Under the pieces are notes generated by a model, which was not told the DNA's origin, did not search any database, and worked only from the letters and a program-made list of their open reading frames with translations. A stretch of DNA of 32,962 nucleotides from Acidobacteriota bacterium (GTDB taxonomy: Bacteria; Acidobacteriota; Thermoanaerobaculia; Multivoradales; Multivoraceae). The stretch lies in contig JAPOVF010000323.1 of assembly GCA_026708285.1 (NCBI GenBank), positions 1 through 32,962 of the forward strand, in the 5' to 3' direction. A program made the translations under genes and the position numbers. Below, in pieces: positions 15,288 to 23,997 of this stretch. Numbering within the stretch: the first letter of the stretch is position 1; each line of letters begins with the position of its first letter.

Positions 15288-15982
15288 CTGCCGGCGGCCT
15301 CTGGGCGGTCCTGCCGGTCAAGGCCTGGTCCGAGGCCAAGCGGCGGCTGTCGCCGGTCCTGAGCGCGCCGGAGCGGGAGGAGTTGGCGCGATCGATGCTC
15401 GACGACGTGCTCGACGCCATCGAGGGCGCGCCCGCCGTCACCGGCGCGCTCGGGGTAACCGCGGACGACGTCGCCGCAACGTACCTGGAACAGGCGGGCT
15501 GCGAGGTTCTGGCAGAGCCCAGGCGCGGCCTGAACCGGGCGCTCGGCACGGCCGCGGACGAGCTCGCGCGCCGCGACGCGTCGACGATGCTCGTATTGCC
15601 GATCGACCTGCCCCTGGTCGTTTCGGCCGACCTGGAACAGCTCTGCGCCCGACACCTCGGGGCACGAGCGGGCACCGGCGGCGAGCCGGCGCCGCCTGCC
15701 GCGGTGACCGTCGCGCCGGACCGGTTCCGCTCCGGCACGAACGCGCTCGTCTGTTCGCCGCCGGGATGTATCCCGTTTCGCTTCGGCGACGGCAGCTTCC
15801 ATGCCCATCTGCGCGAAGCGGAACGGGTGAAGGCCGCTCGTTCGAGCGTCGCGCTGCCGAATCTCGGCCTGGATGTCGACCATCCGGACGACCTGGCGGA
15901 GCTGTTGCGACTCGACCGCTCCAGTCGAAGCGTCCGTTTCCTGCGTCGTACCGGCGTGCCGGAGCGGCTGGGTGCCCTCTGA
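15284..15982 (+). CDS. cofC: 2-phospho-L-lactate (or PEP) guanylyltransferase
   Basis: CofC (FbiD in actinobacteria) activates the phospho-acyl donor with GTP for CofD. The 232-residue protein has the nucleotidyltransferase opening WAVLPVKAWSEAKRRLSPVLS, ARSMLDDVLDA, GLNRALGTAADELA, the metal-binding VLPIDLPLV and the family region DRFRSGTNALVCSPPG followed by FRFGDGSFHAHLREA. The GTG at 15284 sits in a 4-base overlap with the cofD stop (GTGA), which is the normal linkage between these two genes when they are adjacent. Donor choice is undetermined. The stop at 15982 is followed by 61 bases before fbiC, with no clear terminator or ribosome binding site in the gap. Confidence 0.92.
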   Translation: MTAGGLWAVLPVKAWSEAKRRLSPVLSAPEREELARSMLDDVLDAIEGAPAVTGALGVTADDVAATYLEQAGCEVLAEPRRGLNRALGTAADELARRDASTMLVLPIDLPLVVSADLEQLCARHLGARAGTGGEPAPPAAVTVAPDRFRSGTNALVCSPPGCIPFRFGDGSFHAHLREAERVKAARSSVALPNLGLDVDHPDDLAELLRLDRSSRSVRFLRRTGVPERLGAL

Positions 15983-16043
15983 ACCGGGACTGATACCGTT
16001 CGCTATCCGCCGCGAGCTGGTTCCCTCCCCCGCCGTCTCCGCC

Positions 16044-18563
16044 ATGTCCCCTGCGCTCAGCACGTTTCTCGAACGCCGCCCGACACCGGTGGAAGCCCGC
16101 GCGCTCGCCGCTGTGGACGCGGGCAGCGGCCTCGATGAACTGATCGAGGTCGCCGGGGAACTCCGCGACCGCGGCCACGGGGACCTTGTCTCCTACTCAC
16201 GCAAGGTCTTCCTGCCGCTCACACACCTCTGCCGCGACATCTGCCACTACTGTGTCTTCGCCCGGCCACCGAAGAAGGGCGAGGCGGCGTACATGCCGCT
16301 GGACAACGTCCTGAGCCAGGCGCGCCTGGCCGCGGCGGCGGGCTGCAAGGAGGCGCTGTTCACCCTTGGCGACAAGCCGGAGTTCCGGTACAAGGCCGCC
16401 CGCGAGGGTCTCGCCGAACTCGGACACGACACGACGCTTTCCTACCTGCGCGAGGCGGCGGAACGGGTGCTGATCGAGACCGGACTCCTGCCCCACCTGA
16501 ACCCGGGCCTGATGACCGCCGCGGACATCGAGCACCTTCGACCCGTGGCGCCCTCCATGGGCATCATGCTGGAGAGCGTCTCGACGCGGCTGCACGAGAA
16601 GGGTCAGGCCCACTACGGCTGTCCGGACAAGGTACCCGAACGGCGGCTCGAAACGCTGCGGCTCGCCGGCGAAGCGCGGGTGCCCTTCACCTCCGGCATC
16701 CTGATCGGAATCGGCGAGACCCGGGAAGAGCGAATCGACGCCCTGCTCGCGCTGCGCGAGCTGCACGGGGAGTACGGGCACATCCAGGAAGTCATCATCC
16801 AGAACTTCCGCGCCAAGCCCGAGACGCGGATGGCGGACGCGCCCGAACCCACGCTCGAGGATCTGCTGTGGACGATCGCCTCGGCGCGCCTCGTGCTCGG
16901 CCCGCGGATGCACATCCAGGCGCCGCCCAACCTGAGTCCTGGCGTCCTGCCGCGGCTCGTCGCGGCCGGCATCGACGACTGGGGCGGCGTGTCGCCCGTC
17001 ACGCCCGACTTCGTGAATCCGGAAGCCCCCTGGCCGCACCTGGAGCGACTCGCCGAAGAGACGGCCGCCGCCGGCAAGACGCTGATCGAGCGGCTCACCG
17101 TCTACCCCGAGTGGGCGCTCGACGGGGAAACCTGGCTCGACGACGGTCGCGGCCAGAGCCGCGAGATCCGCCGCCTGGGCGGCGTGCGCACCGCGGTGCT
17201 CCAGCGGATCGACGCCACCGGGTTGCCGCGCACCGACGACTGGTCGCCGGGCGAGCAGACGCCGCCGCCCCGGGACGTCCTCGACGCCGTCACCGCGGCG
17301 CCTTCCCGCAACGGCAACGGCCACACCCTCGCTTCGCCTCCGATCCGGACGCTTCTCGACTGGGCCCAGGCGGGCGAGGACCTCAACGAGGAGCAGATCA
17401 CGACCCTGTTCGAGGCGCGCGGCTCCGATTTCTCCGCCGTCTGTGCGGCCGCCGACGCGGTCCGCCGCGAAGTCAACGGCGACACGGTCACCTACGTCGT
17501 CAACCGGAACATCAACTACACGAACGTCTGCTACTTCAAGTGCCAGTTCTGCGCCTTCTCCAAGGGCAAGCTGAGCGAGAACCTGCGCGGCAAGCCGTAC
17601 GACCTGGAACTCGAAGAGGTCATGCGCCGCACCGTCGAGGCCTGGCAGCGGGGTGCCACGGAAGTTTGCATGCAGGGCGGCATCCACCCCGACTACACGG
17701 GTGAGACCTATCTCGGAATCTGCCGCGCGGTGAAGGAAGCCGTGCCCGAGATCCACGTCCACGCCTTCTCTCCGCTCGAGGTCTGGCAGGGCGCCGCCAC
17801 CCTCGACACCCCGCTCAAGGACTACCTCTTGCTGCTCAAGGTGGCTGGCCTGGGCACCCTGCCCGGCACCGCGGCCGAGATCCTCGACGACGAGGTCCGC
17901 GCGGTCATCTGCCCTGACAAGCTGAACACCGACCAGTGGCTCGAGGTCATGGAAACGGCGCACGGCGTCGGTTACCGGACGACGGCCACGATCATGTACG
18001 GACATGTGGACGGTCCCCGCAACTGGGCCCGCCACCTGCTCCGTCTGCGTGATCTGCAGAAGCGCACCCGCGGCTTCACGGAGTTCGTGCCGCTGCCCTT
18101 CGTCCACATGGAGGCGCCGCTCTACCTCAAGGGCCGCGCCCGCAAGGGGCCGACCTTCCGCGAGGCGGTGCTCATGCACGCGGTCGCGCGGCTCGCCCTC
18201 CATCCCTGGTTCGAGAACGTCCAGGCCTCCTGGGTCAAGATGGGCCCGGAAGGCGTCGCGGCCTGCCTCAACGCCGGAGTGAACGACCTCGGCGGCACGC
18301 TGATGAACGAGAGCATCACTCGCGCCGCCGGCGCGGAGCACGGCCAGGAACTCCCACCGTCCGAGATGGAGGCGCTCATCCGCGAGCTTGGACGGATCCC
18401 GAGGCAGCGGACGACCGCCTACGGCACGCCGCCGCCCGAACGCGTCGAAGCGTCATTCCAGGCCGCGGAGCTCGCCGCCGTGCTGAACACGCCGGCCCAC
18501 CGTTATGAGCGCACCGGTCCCTTGCAGCTCGTGCGTCCGGGCCTGGAAGCGGACGGCAGCTAG
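16044..18563 (+). CDS. fbiC: Fused FO synthase (CofG-CofH), 7,8-didemethyl-8-hydroxy-5-deazariboflavin synthase
   Basis: FbiC builds the F420 chromophore FO from tyrosine and a ribityl-diaminouracil through two radical SAM reactions. The 839-residue protein contains both halves. The CofG half has the CX3CX2C cluster site at Cys63, Cys67 and Cys70 (LCRDICHYCVF), preceded by SYSRKVFLPLTHLC. The CofH half has the second site at Cys496, Cys500 and Cys503 (NYTNVCYFKCQFCAF), followed by CMQGGIHPDYTG. The linker around 420-450 is proline and glycine rich. The track starts at 15873; ATG 16044 is the first reasonable start, though it lacks a Shine-Dalgarno. Its TAG lies inside a CTAG palindrome shared with the opposing oxidoreductase gene. 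Confidence 0.96.
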   Translation: MSPALSTFLERRPTPVEARALAAVDAGSGLDELIEVAGELRDRGHGDLVSYSRKVFLPLTHLCRDICHYCVFARPPKKGEAAYMPLDNVLSQARLAAAAGCKEALFTLGDKPEFRYKAAREGLAELGHDTTLSYLREAAERVLIETGLLPHLNPGLMTAADIEHLRPVAPSMGIMLESVSTRLHEKGQAHYGCPDKVPERRLETLRLAGEARVPFTSGILIGIGETREERIDALLALRELHGEYGHIQEVIIQNFRAKPETRMADAPEPTLEDLLWTIASARLVLGPRMHIQAPPNLSPGVLPRLVAAGIDDWGGVSPVTPDFVNPEAPWPHLERLAEETAAAGKTLIERLTVYPEWALDGETWLDDGRGQSREIRRLGGVRTAVLQRIDATGLPRTDDWSPGEQTPPPRDVLDAVTAAPSRNGNGHTLASPPIRTLLDWAQAGEDLNEEQITTLFEARGSDFSAVCAAADAVRREVNGDTVTYVVNRNINYTNVCYFKCQFCAFSKGKLSENLRGKPYDLELEEVMRRTVEAWQRGATEVCMQGGIHPDYTGETYLGICRAVKEAVPEIHVHAFSPLEVWQGAATLDTPLKDYLLLLKVAGLGTLPGTAAEILDDEVRAVICPDKLNTDQWLEVMETAHGVGYRTTATIMYGHVDGPRNWARHLLRLRDLQKRTRGFTEFVPLPFVHMEAPLYLKGRARKGPTFREAVLMHAVARLALHPWFENVQASWVKMGPEGVAACLNAGVNDLGGTLMNESITRAAGAEHGQELPPSEMEALIRELGRIPRQRTTAYGTPPPERVEASFQAAELAAVLNTPAHRYERTGPLQLVRPGLEADGS

Positions 18564-19600
18564 AGCACCGCCTCCGCGATCGCGTCCAGCGCCTCCGGCT
18601 GCTGGCAGCCGAGCAGCAACGAGGCGACCTGACCCTTGCCGCCGGCTTCCTTCCAGGCCGCCAGCCGGTCGATGATCCGCTCTTTCGGCCCGACGAGGGC
18701 GACATCGTCGACCAGGGCGTCCGGCACGGCGCCGATCGCCTCGCTCCGCTTGCCACCCAGGAAGTTGTCCTGGATCGCGCGCGCCTCGTCCGGATAGCCG
18801 AGACGCTTCGCGTAGTCGTTGTAGAAGTTCTTGTCGCGCGCACCCATGCCGCCGATGTAGAGGGCCATGCTCATCTTCACCGGAGTGCGGCACTGCTCGA
18901 CGTCGTCGCCCATGACGACGGTGACGAAGGGCATGACCTTGAAGTCGTCGAGGCTCTTGCCGTTGCCGGCCCTGGCGAAACCGCGGTCGAGAGCCCCCTC
19001 GAGCAGGTCGAAACGCTCCGGGTTCATCCAGATCGGGAACACGCCGTCCGCGACCTCGGCGCTGCACTCGAGCCCGTTCGGACTGATCGAGGCGGTGTAT
19101 ATGGGGATCGAGTTGTCCGCCGCCAGGATGCTCTTCAGCGGCTTGCCGAGACCCGTGCCGTCCTCGCCGCGATAGGGCAACTGGTAGTGGAAGCCCTCGT
19201 GGGTGACCGGCTCCTCCCGGGCGAAGACCTTGCGCATGATCTCGATGTACTCCTTCGTGCGCGTCAGCGGCCGGCCGTAGGCCACGCCGTGCCAGCCCTC
19301 GATCACCTGCGGACCCGACGGGCCCAGGCCCACCAGGAAACGGCCGCCCGAGAGCTGGTTCAGCGTCATCGCGGTCATCGCGGTCATCGCCGGACTACGC
19401 GCCGGCATCTGCATGATCGCCGTGCCGACCTTGATCTTCTCGGTCTGGGCCAGGGTCCAGGCCGCTGTCGACACCGCGTCGGAGCCGTAGGCCTCCGCCG
19501 TCCACACCGACGTGAAGCCGGCGCTCTCGGCCCGTCGGACGCGATCGATGTCGATGCTGATCTGGCTTCCGAAGGCGCCGGCAATCAGTCCGAGTTCCAT
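18560..19600 (-). CDS. LLM class F420-dependent oxidoreductase (Rv3520c-like)
   Basis: This encodes a 346-residue luciferase-like TIM-barrel protein. The N-terminal MELGLIAGAFG, RRAESAGFTSVWTAEAYGSDA, KVGTAIMQMPARSP and LSGGRFLVGLGPSGPQVIEGWHG are typical of the F420-using group that includes mycobacterial Rv3520c. Such proteins use F420H2 to reduce, or F420 to oxidise, an unknown substrate. The ATG at 19600 has AAGGAG eight bases upstream; the track's earlier start (19741) is rejected. The gene converges on fbiC with a three-base overlap, both stops lying in one CTAG. A ninefold-base tandem repeat (three GTCATCGCG-like units, 19364-19390) gives MTAMTAMT within the protein. Context and family agree on F420 use. 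Confidence 0.9.
   Translation of the reverse strand: MELGLIAGAFGSQISIDIDRVRRAESAGFTSVWTAEAYGSDAVSTAAWTLAQTEKIKVGTAIMQMPARSPAMTAMTAMTLNQLSGGRFLVGLGPSGPQVIEGWHGVAYGRPLTRTKEYIEIMRKVFAREEPVTHEGFHYQLPYRGEDGTGLGKPLKSILAADNSIPIYTASISPNGLECSAEVADGVFPIWMNPERFDLLEGALDRGFARAGNGKSLDDFKVMPFVTVVMGDDVEQCRTPVKMSMALYIGGMGARDKNFYNDYAKRLGYPDEARAIQDNFLGGKRSEAIGAVPDALVDDVALVGPKERIIDRLAAWKEAGGKGQVASLLLGCQQPEALDAIAEAVL
19364..19390. repeat. Three tandem 9-base units inside the LLM oxidoreductase gene
   Basis: GTCATCGCG is repeated as GTCATCGCG, GTCATCGCG, GTCATCGCC. It encodes Ala-Met-Thr units on the minus strand. It keeps the frame and could vary in copy number by slippage. Confidence 0.7.
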
Positions 19601-19655
19601 GGACAGGTCTCCTTCTTCGCTGTTCTCTGGAAGTTCCGGGATCGAAACGCGCGCG

Positions 19656-19661
19656 AGCGTA
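19656..19661 (-). promoter_or_regulatory. Putative -10 element (TACGCT) of the LLM oxidoreductase
   Basis: TACGCT on the minus strand lies 55 bases before the ATG at 19600. That gene has a good Shine-Dalgarno, so a leader of about 48 bases is expected. The site is in the 92-base divergent gap. Confidence 0.35.
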
Positions 19662-19680
19662 GCAGCCCGCGCTCCGCGCA

Positions 19681-19686
19681 TAGACT
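19681..19686 (+). promoter_or_regulatory. Putative -10 element (TAGACT) of the DUF4230-like gene
   Basis: TAGACT ends six bases before the ATG at 19693, with no Shine-Dalgarno. A leaderless transcript is inferred. Confidence 0.45.
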
Positions 19687-19692
19687 GCGGCC

Positions 19693-20508
19693 ATGACGGA
19701 GGCCACCGAGCGCCCCGACCCAGGCAGTCCACGACGTCCACCCAGAACGCGCAGCCAGGTGCTCTGGCCGCTCGCCTTCGTCACCCTGATCCTGGGCATG
19801 GTCGTGGTCATCGTGGTTGGGTACGTGATCATCCGGCTGACCCAGGTGCCCAGCGACATGGTCGAAAGCGGCCGGGAACTTGGCCGGGCCGCAGTGGAGA
19901 GCGTGGAGCGCATCGCGCGGGCGTTCCGGACCGGCAGCGTGCAGACGTCGTTCGTGAGCTACGCCACAGAGGTTTCAGGCAGCGCTTTCCTCCAGTTCGC
20001 CACGCTCGATCAGACCGAAGTGCTGGAGCGCACGGACTCGGCCAGCCTCCTCTGGGGCCGGCTCAGGCTCCCTGACGTGGTCGTCGAGGCGCGCGTCCCG
20101 GTCCGCTACACGTACTACCTCGACCTCGAGGACAACTGGCAACTGACCCTCGACGGCAAGACGGTCACCGTCCTGGCACCTGGCGTTCGTGCGAACCGGC
20201 CGGCCGTCGACGCCTCGGCGATCGAGTACCGTGTCCAGGGGGACTCCATCCTGCGCGACGAGGAAGCGGTGCTGGAGCAGCTCCGACTCCGCATTACGGA
20301 CCAGTTGGCCGCTCGGGCGGGCGAGAACATCGCCCTGGTGCGTGAACTGGGACGGCGCAGAACGGCCGATTTCGTACGCACATTCCTGCTCGCCCAGTTC
20401 GGCGAGGACGTCGAGGACTACCGGATCGAGGTCCACTTCCGGGACGAGGTCGACCTGGAATCGGCGGTCGATCCGGGGCCTCCGGTCACTGAGGAACCGC
20501 GGCTTTGA
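19693..20508 (+). CDS. Membrane-anchored DUF4230-like protein
   Basis: This encodes a 271-residue protein with a short Arg/Pro-rich cytoplasmic N-terminus and one membrane helix at about residues 24-48 (LWPLAFVTLILGMVVVIVVGYVII). The soluble C-terminal domain is probably outside the cytoplasmic membrane. That domain has a beta-rich part (VVVEARVPVRYTYYLDL, KTVTVLAPGVRANRPAVD) followed by a long helix (RDEEAVLEQLRLRITDQLAARA). This layout resembles DUF4230, whose function is unknown; the assignment is by pattern, not search. The start at 19693 follows a TAGACT hexamer by six bases. The TGA overlaps the TTG of the ligase gene (TTGA), so the two are probably coupled. Confidence 0.65.
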   Translation: MTEATERPDPGSPRRPPRTRSQVLWPLAFVTLILGMVVVIVVGYVIIRLTQVPSDMVESGRELGRAAVESVERIARAFRTGSVQTSFVSYATEVSGSAFLQFATLDQTEVLERTDSASLLWGRLRLPDVVVEARVPVRYTYYLDLEDNWQLTLDGKTVTVLAPGVRANRPAVDASAIEYRVQGDSILRDEEAVLEQLRLRITDQLAARAGENIALVRELGRRRTADFVRTFLLAQFGEDVEDYRIEVHFRDEVDLESAVDPGPPVTEEPRL

Positions 20509-21827
20509 TCGACCGCATGGCGCGGAGGCGCCAGCGGCTCCGGGCACGGCAGGCGGACCGCTTTGCCCGCATGGCGGACCAGGTCCACGTGCACAATCCC
20601 TTCTACCGCGCGAAGTGGCGGGCCGCGGGCTTCGATTCGCCGCCGACTCTGGACGATCTCGCCGGCCTCCCCTTCACCACGAAGGACGAACTCGCCGTCG
20701 ACCAGGAGGCGAACGGGCCCTGGGGCAGCAATCTGACCTTTCCCCTGGACCGCTACGTCCGCGTCCACCGCACGTCGGGAACCACCGGCCGGCCGCTGCG
20801 CTGGCTCGACACGCCGGCGAGCTGGCAGTGGTTCCTGGACTGCTGGCTCGCGGTCTATGAAGGCGCGGGAGTCACCCCAGCCGACCGGGTCTTCGCCGCC
20901 TTCGGCTTCGGTCCCTTCATCGGCTTCTGGACCGCCTTCGAAGCCGCCCAACAGCTTGGCTGTCTGGTGCAGCCGGGGGGCCACCTCTCCACCGACCAGC
21001 GGCTGCAGATGATGCAGGACGACGGCAGCACGGTGCTGCTGTCGACGCCCACCTACGCGCTACGGATGCTCGAGTCCGCCCGGCGGCTCGGCATCGACCT
21101 CGCCCGCGGCGCCGTCGAGCGAACGATCCACGCGGGGGAACCGGGCGCCGGCGTCCCGGCGGTCAAGCGGCAGCTCGTGGCGGGCTTCGGCGCCGAGGTC
21201 TTCGATCACGCCGGCGCGACGGAGGTGGGCGCCTGGGGCATTCCCTGCGGCGTCGGCGAGCATCTGCACGTCCTGGAGGACGAGTTCATCGTCGAGTGGA
21301 TCGACCGGGAAACCGGGGCTGCGCGGGAGCCGATCCAGGCGGCGGCGCGCAAAGCCGGCGGCGACGATCTGGGCGAACTCGTGCTGACGAACCTTGGACG
21401 GATCGGAAGTCCGGTCGTCCGCTACCGCACCGGCGACGTGGCGCGGCTTTGCGCCGCCGGTTGCCCTTGCGGCAGGCCGACGGTCTACCTGGATGGCGGC
21501 GTGATCGCGCGCGCGGACGATATGTTCATCGTGCGCGGCGTGAACGTCTATCCGAGCGCCGTCGAAGCCCTCATCCGGGAAGCGGGCGGCGTTGCTGAGT
21601 ACCGCGCGACGGTGCGCCGCCGCTCCCGGATGGCCGAGGTCGAGGTGGAGATCGAGCCAGAGTCCGGCCAGGACGCAGGCAGCGTCCGGAATCGCGTCCA
21701 GGATCTGTTCGAGGAACGCCTCAGCTTGCGTGTACCGGTCCGGATCGCCGGCTCCGGCGCCCTGCCGCGCTTTGAACTGAAGGCCGACCGGTTCAGGTTC
21801 GAGGAGCCGTCGTCACCGGTCGATTGA
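20505..21827 (+). CDS. PaaK-like (phenylacetate-CoA ligase family) adenylate-forming enzyme
   Basis: This encodes a 440-residue cytoplasmic enzyme of the PaaK group, which activates aryl or other carboxylic acids as acyl-adenylates and then CoA esters. The P-loop is HRTSGTTGRPL (about 88-98), with VFDHAGATEVGAWG in the middle and VVRYRTGDVARL containing the adenylate-binding Arg-Thr-Gly-Asp. CPCGRPT and GGVIARADDMFIVRGVNVYPSAVE lead into the C-terminal lid. The substrate is unknown. The start is TTG 20505 in a TTGA overlap, with GAGGAA about eight bases upstream; ATG 20517 is the alternative. The last 35 bases overlap the 3' end of the TRAP permease gene on the other strand. Confidence 0.88.
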   Translation: MIDRMARRRQRLRARQADRFARMADQVHVHNPFYRAKWRAAGFDSPPTLDDLAGLPFTTKDELAVDQEANGPWGSNLTFPLDRYVRVHRTSGTTGRPLRWLDTPASWQWFLDCWLAVYEGAGVTPADRVFAAFGFGPFIGFWTAFEAAQQLGCLVQPGGHLSTDQRLQMMQDDGSTVLLSTPTYALRMLESARRLGIDLARGAVERTIHAGEPGAGVPAVKRQLVAGFGAEVFDHAGATEVGAWGIPCGVGEHLHVLEDEFIVEWIDRETGAAREPIQAAARKAGGDDLGELVLTNLGRIGSPVVRYRTGDVARLCAAGCPCGRPTVYLDGGVIARADDMFIVRGVNVYPSAVEALIREAGGVAEYRATVRRRSRMAEVEVEIEPESGQDAGSVRNRVQDLFEERLSLRVPVRIAGSGALPRFELKADRFRFEEPSSPVD

Positions 21828-23997
21828 CAACCAGCAGGGCCGCGAACAGGAGAGCACCCAGGCCGTTCACCGCGAGGCCTACGGTCGGACCCCCCAGGTC
21901 GGGTACGAGCAGCAGCGCCGCCGAGACCAGCAACAGCACCCGGAGCGGCATGCTGAGTTCGGCACGAAGATAGCCGCCGATGCCCGCGGCCAGGGCGATG
22001 ATGCCGACGACCGCCGCGCCCAGGGCCAGCAGCAGGGGCGGCAGACCCGCCGCGCCGCCGGCGAACAGACTCGCTCCGCTCTCGTCCATCAGCAGCAACG
22101 ACGGCCGGTAGACGAACATGAACGGGAGGGTGAAGCCGACCAGCGAGAACCGGAAGGCAGCCAGTGCGGTGGACATGACCGGGGCCTGAGCCAGGCTGGA
22201 CGCCGCATAGGCGGCGAGCGCGACCGGCGGTGTGACCATGGACATCATGCCGAAGTAGAAGATGAAGAGGTGCGCAGCGAGGGGAATCACGCCCAGCTCC
22301 GAGAGCAGGGAGCCCATCAGCGTCGCCATCAGCAGGTAGCACACGACCGACGGCACACCCATGCCCAGCACGAGCGACGTGACCATGATCCCGAGCAGCG
22401 CCAGGAACAGGTTCGTCGCCACGACGGACTTGATCGAGGCCGAGAAGTCGGCGGCGATGCCGGTCTGCTGGACGATGCCGATGATCACGCCGACGCAGGC
22501 ACTCGCCGCGACCAGGGGAATCCCGTTGCGCGCCGCCCGGGTCAGGGCGCCCAGGATGTGCGGCCGCCAGGCCCGGTGGATCAGGCCGAACACGATGAGT
22601 CCCAGCATCGCCACGATGCCCGAGGACAGCCAGGACTCGAAGACCTGCCGGAAGGACGGGTCCACCCGCGTGTCCGCCCAGACGAGCTGATGCACGATCG
22701 CCACCGCCGCGAAGCAGGCCAGCGTCAGGTACCGCAGCCTCCGCGGCAGCTCGAACTCCTTGCGCAGCACGGCCAGGACCAGAATCACGATCAGGGAGCC
22801 GGTGACCGCGCGAAACGGCGAGAACCGGAGCAGCAGGAGCAGGATCAGGGCCCCGAGCGCCGAGACGAACACCAGCGCGTCGAAGCGTCTCACCGGCGGC
22901 GCCTCGCCCTCCCGCTTGGGCGTGCCGACCCGCCGCGAGTAGAAGTGCACGATCAGGAAGATGGAAAGGTAGAAGAGCACCGCCGGCAGCAGGGCCGCCT
23001 GCACGATCTGCAGGAAGGTGACCTGGGGCTCGACGATCTCGAGCATCATGTAGGCGCCCGCTCCCATGACCGGCGGCACCAGCGCACCTCCTGAAGCCGC
23101 CGCCGCTTCGACCGCCGCGGCGATATGGCGCCTGAAGCCGTTGCTGCGCATCATCGGAATCGTGAAGGCGCCGGTGGTCACCGCGTTCGCCACCGCGCTG
23201 CCCGACAGGGAGCCCAGGAGGCCGCTGCTCAGCACGGCGACCTTCGCCGGCCCGCCCGGCCTGGTGCCGAACACCCGTTCCGCGAAGCGCATGATGAACT
23301 GCGTCGCTCCGGACATCTCGAGGAATGCTCCGAAGACGACGAACAGGAAGACGTACCTGAACATGACCGAGGCCGCCGGACCGAACACGCCCAGGCTCTG
23401 CAGGAACGTCGTGCCGACGACATCCCGGGGATGCTGGCCGGCGTGCGGGAAGAGCCAGTCCGGCAGGACGGGCATCCCGCTCCGCAGGCTGTAGTAGCAG
23501 TACAGCGTGTGAGCGACGAAGACCAGGGCCAGCGCCGGCACGATCCAGCCGATGCTGCGCCGGGCCGCCTCGAGCACCAGGACCAGGCCGACCAGGCCGA
23601 GAGCGATGTCGGCTCCCGTTTCGATTCCGGCCCGGTTTCCGAGCGACCTGCCCTCCGACCAGAGATGCTCGAAGGCCGGCTCTGTCTGGACGACGACGTA
23701 GGCGCACGCCGCAACGGCGGCCAGTCCGAGGACCATGTCGAGACCGCGCAGCCACGGGTTCCCCGCCAACTTCGCGTGGAGCGGGAATGCGAGGAAGCAG
23801 AGCAGCAGCCCGGCGCCGACGAACACCGCCAGCGACGACTGGGGCAGCAGCACCCCGTAGTTCACCTCGAACAGGACGAAGAAGCACAGGCCGACGCCCA
23901 GCGCGCCGATCAGGGCCCGCCTCAGGCGCTCGAGCCGCGAACCCGGCGGAGACGCCGCCTCGCCGCCTGCCCTCTGGGACTGGTCGGCCGAGCTCAA
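21793..23997 (-). CDS. TRAP transporter fused permease (TAXI type)
   Basis: This encodes a 734-residue inner-membrane protein in which the small (DctQ-like) and large (DctM-like) TRAP subunits are fused, as in TAXI-TRAP systems. It has many hydrophobic segments. The core region contains GPAASVMFRYVFLFVVFGAFLEMSGA, LLGSLSGSAVANAVTTGAFTIPMM and SGGALVPPVMGAGAYMMLE, which are hallmarks of the DctM domain. It uses an ion gradient to import a carboxylate-like solute delivered by the receptor encoded immediately upstream. It starts at TTG 23997, overlapping the receptor stop as TTGA. The 3' end overlaps the ligase gene by 35 bases. The substrate is unknown; glutamate or dicarboxylates are known for relatives. 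Confidence 0.93.
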   Translation of the reverse strand: MSSADQSQRAGGEAASPPGSRLERLRRALIGALGVGLCFFVLFEVNYGVLLPQSSLAVFVGAGLLLCFLAFPLHAKLAGNPWLRGLDMVLGLAAVAACAYVVVQTEPAFEHLWSEGRSLGNRAGIETGADIALGLVGLVLVLEAARRSIGWIVPALALVFVAHTLYCYYSLRSGMPVLPDWLFPHAGQHPRDVVGTTFLQSLGVFGPAASVMFRYVFLFVVFGAFLEMSGATQFIMRFAERVFGTRPGGPAKVAVLSSGLLGSLSGSAVANAVTTGAFTIPMMRSNGFRRHIAAAVEAAAASGGALVPPVMGAGAYMMLEIVEPQVTFLQIVQAALLPAVLFYLSIFLIVHFYSRRVGTPKREGEAPPVRRFDALVFVSALGALILLLLLRFSPFRAVTGSLIVILVLAVLRKEFELPRRLRYLTLACFAAVAIVHQLVWADTRVDPSFRQVFESWLSSGIVAMLGLIVFGLIHRAWRPHILGALTRAARNGIPLVAASACVGVIIGIVQQTGIAADFSASIKSVVATNLFLALLGIMVTSLVLGMGVPSVVCYLLMATLMGSLLSELGVIPLAAHLFIFYFGMMSMVTPPVALAAYAASSLAQAPVMSTALAAFRFSLVGFTLPFMFVYRPSLLLMDESGASLFAGGAAGLPPLLLALGAAVVGIIALAAGIGGYLRAELSMPLRVLLLVSAALLLVPDLGGPTVGLAVNGLGALLFAALLVVNRPVTTAPRT

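Noticed and set aside
16197-18341. 714-residue minus-strand ORF opposite fbiC
   Set aside because: Shadow of fbiC caused by high GC at third positions; no recognisable domain.
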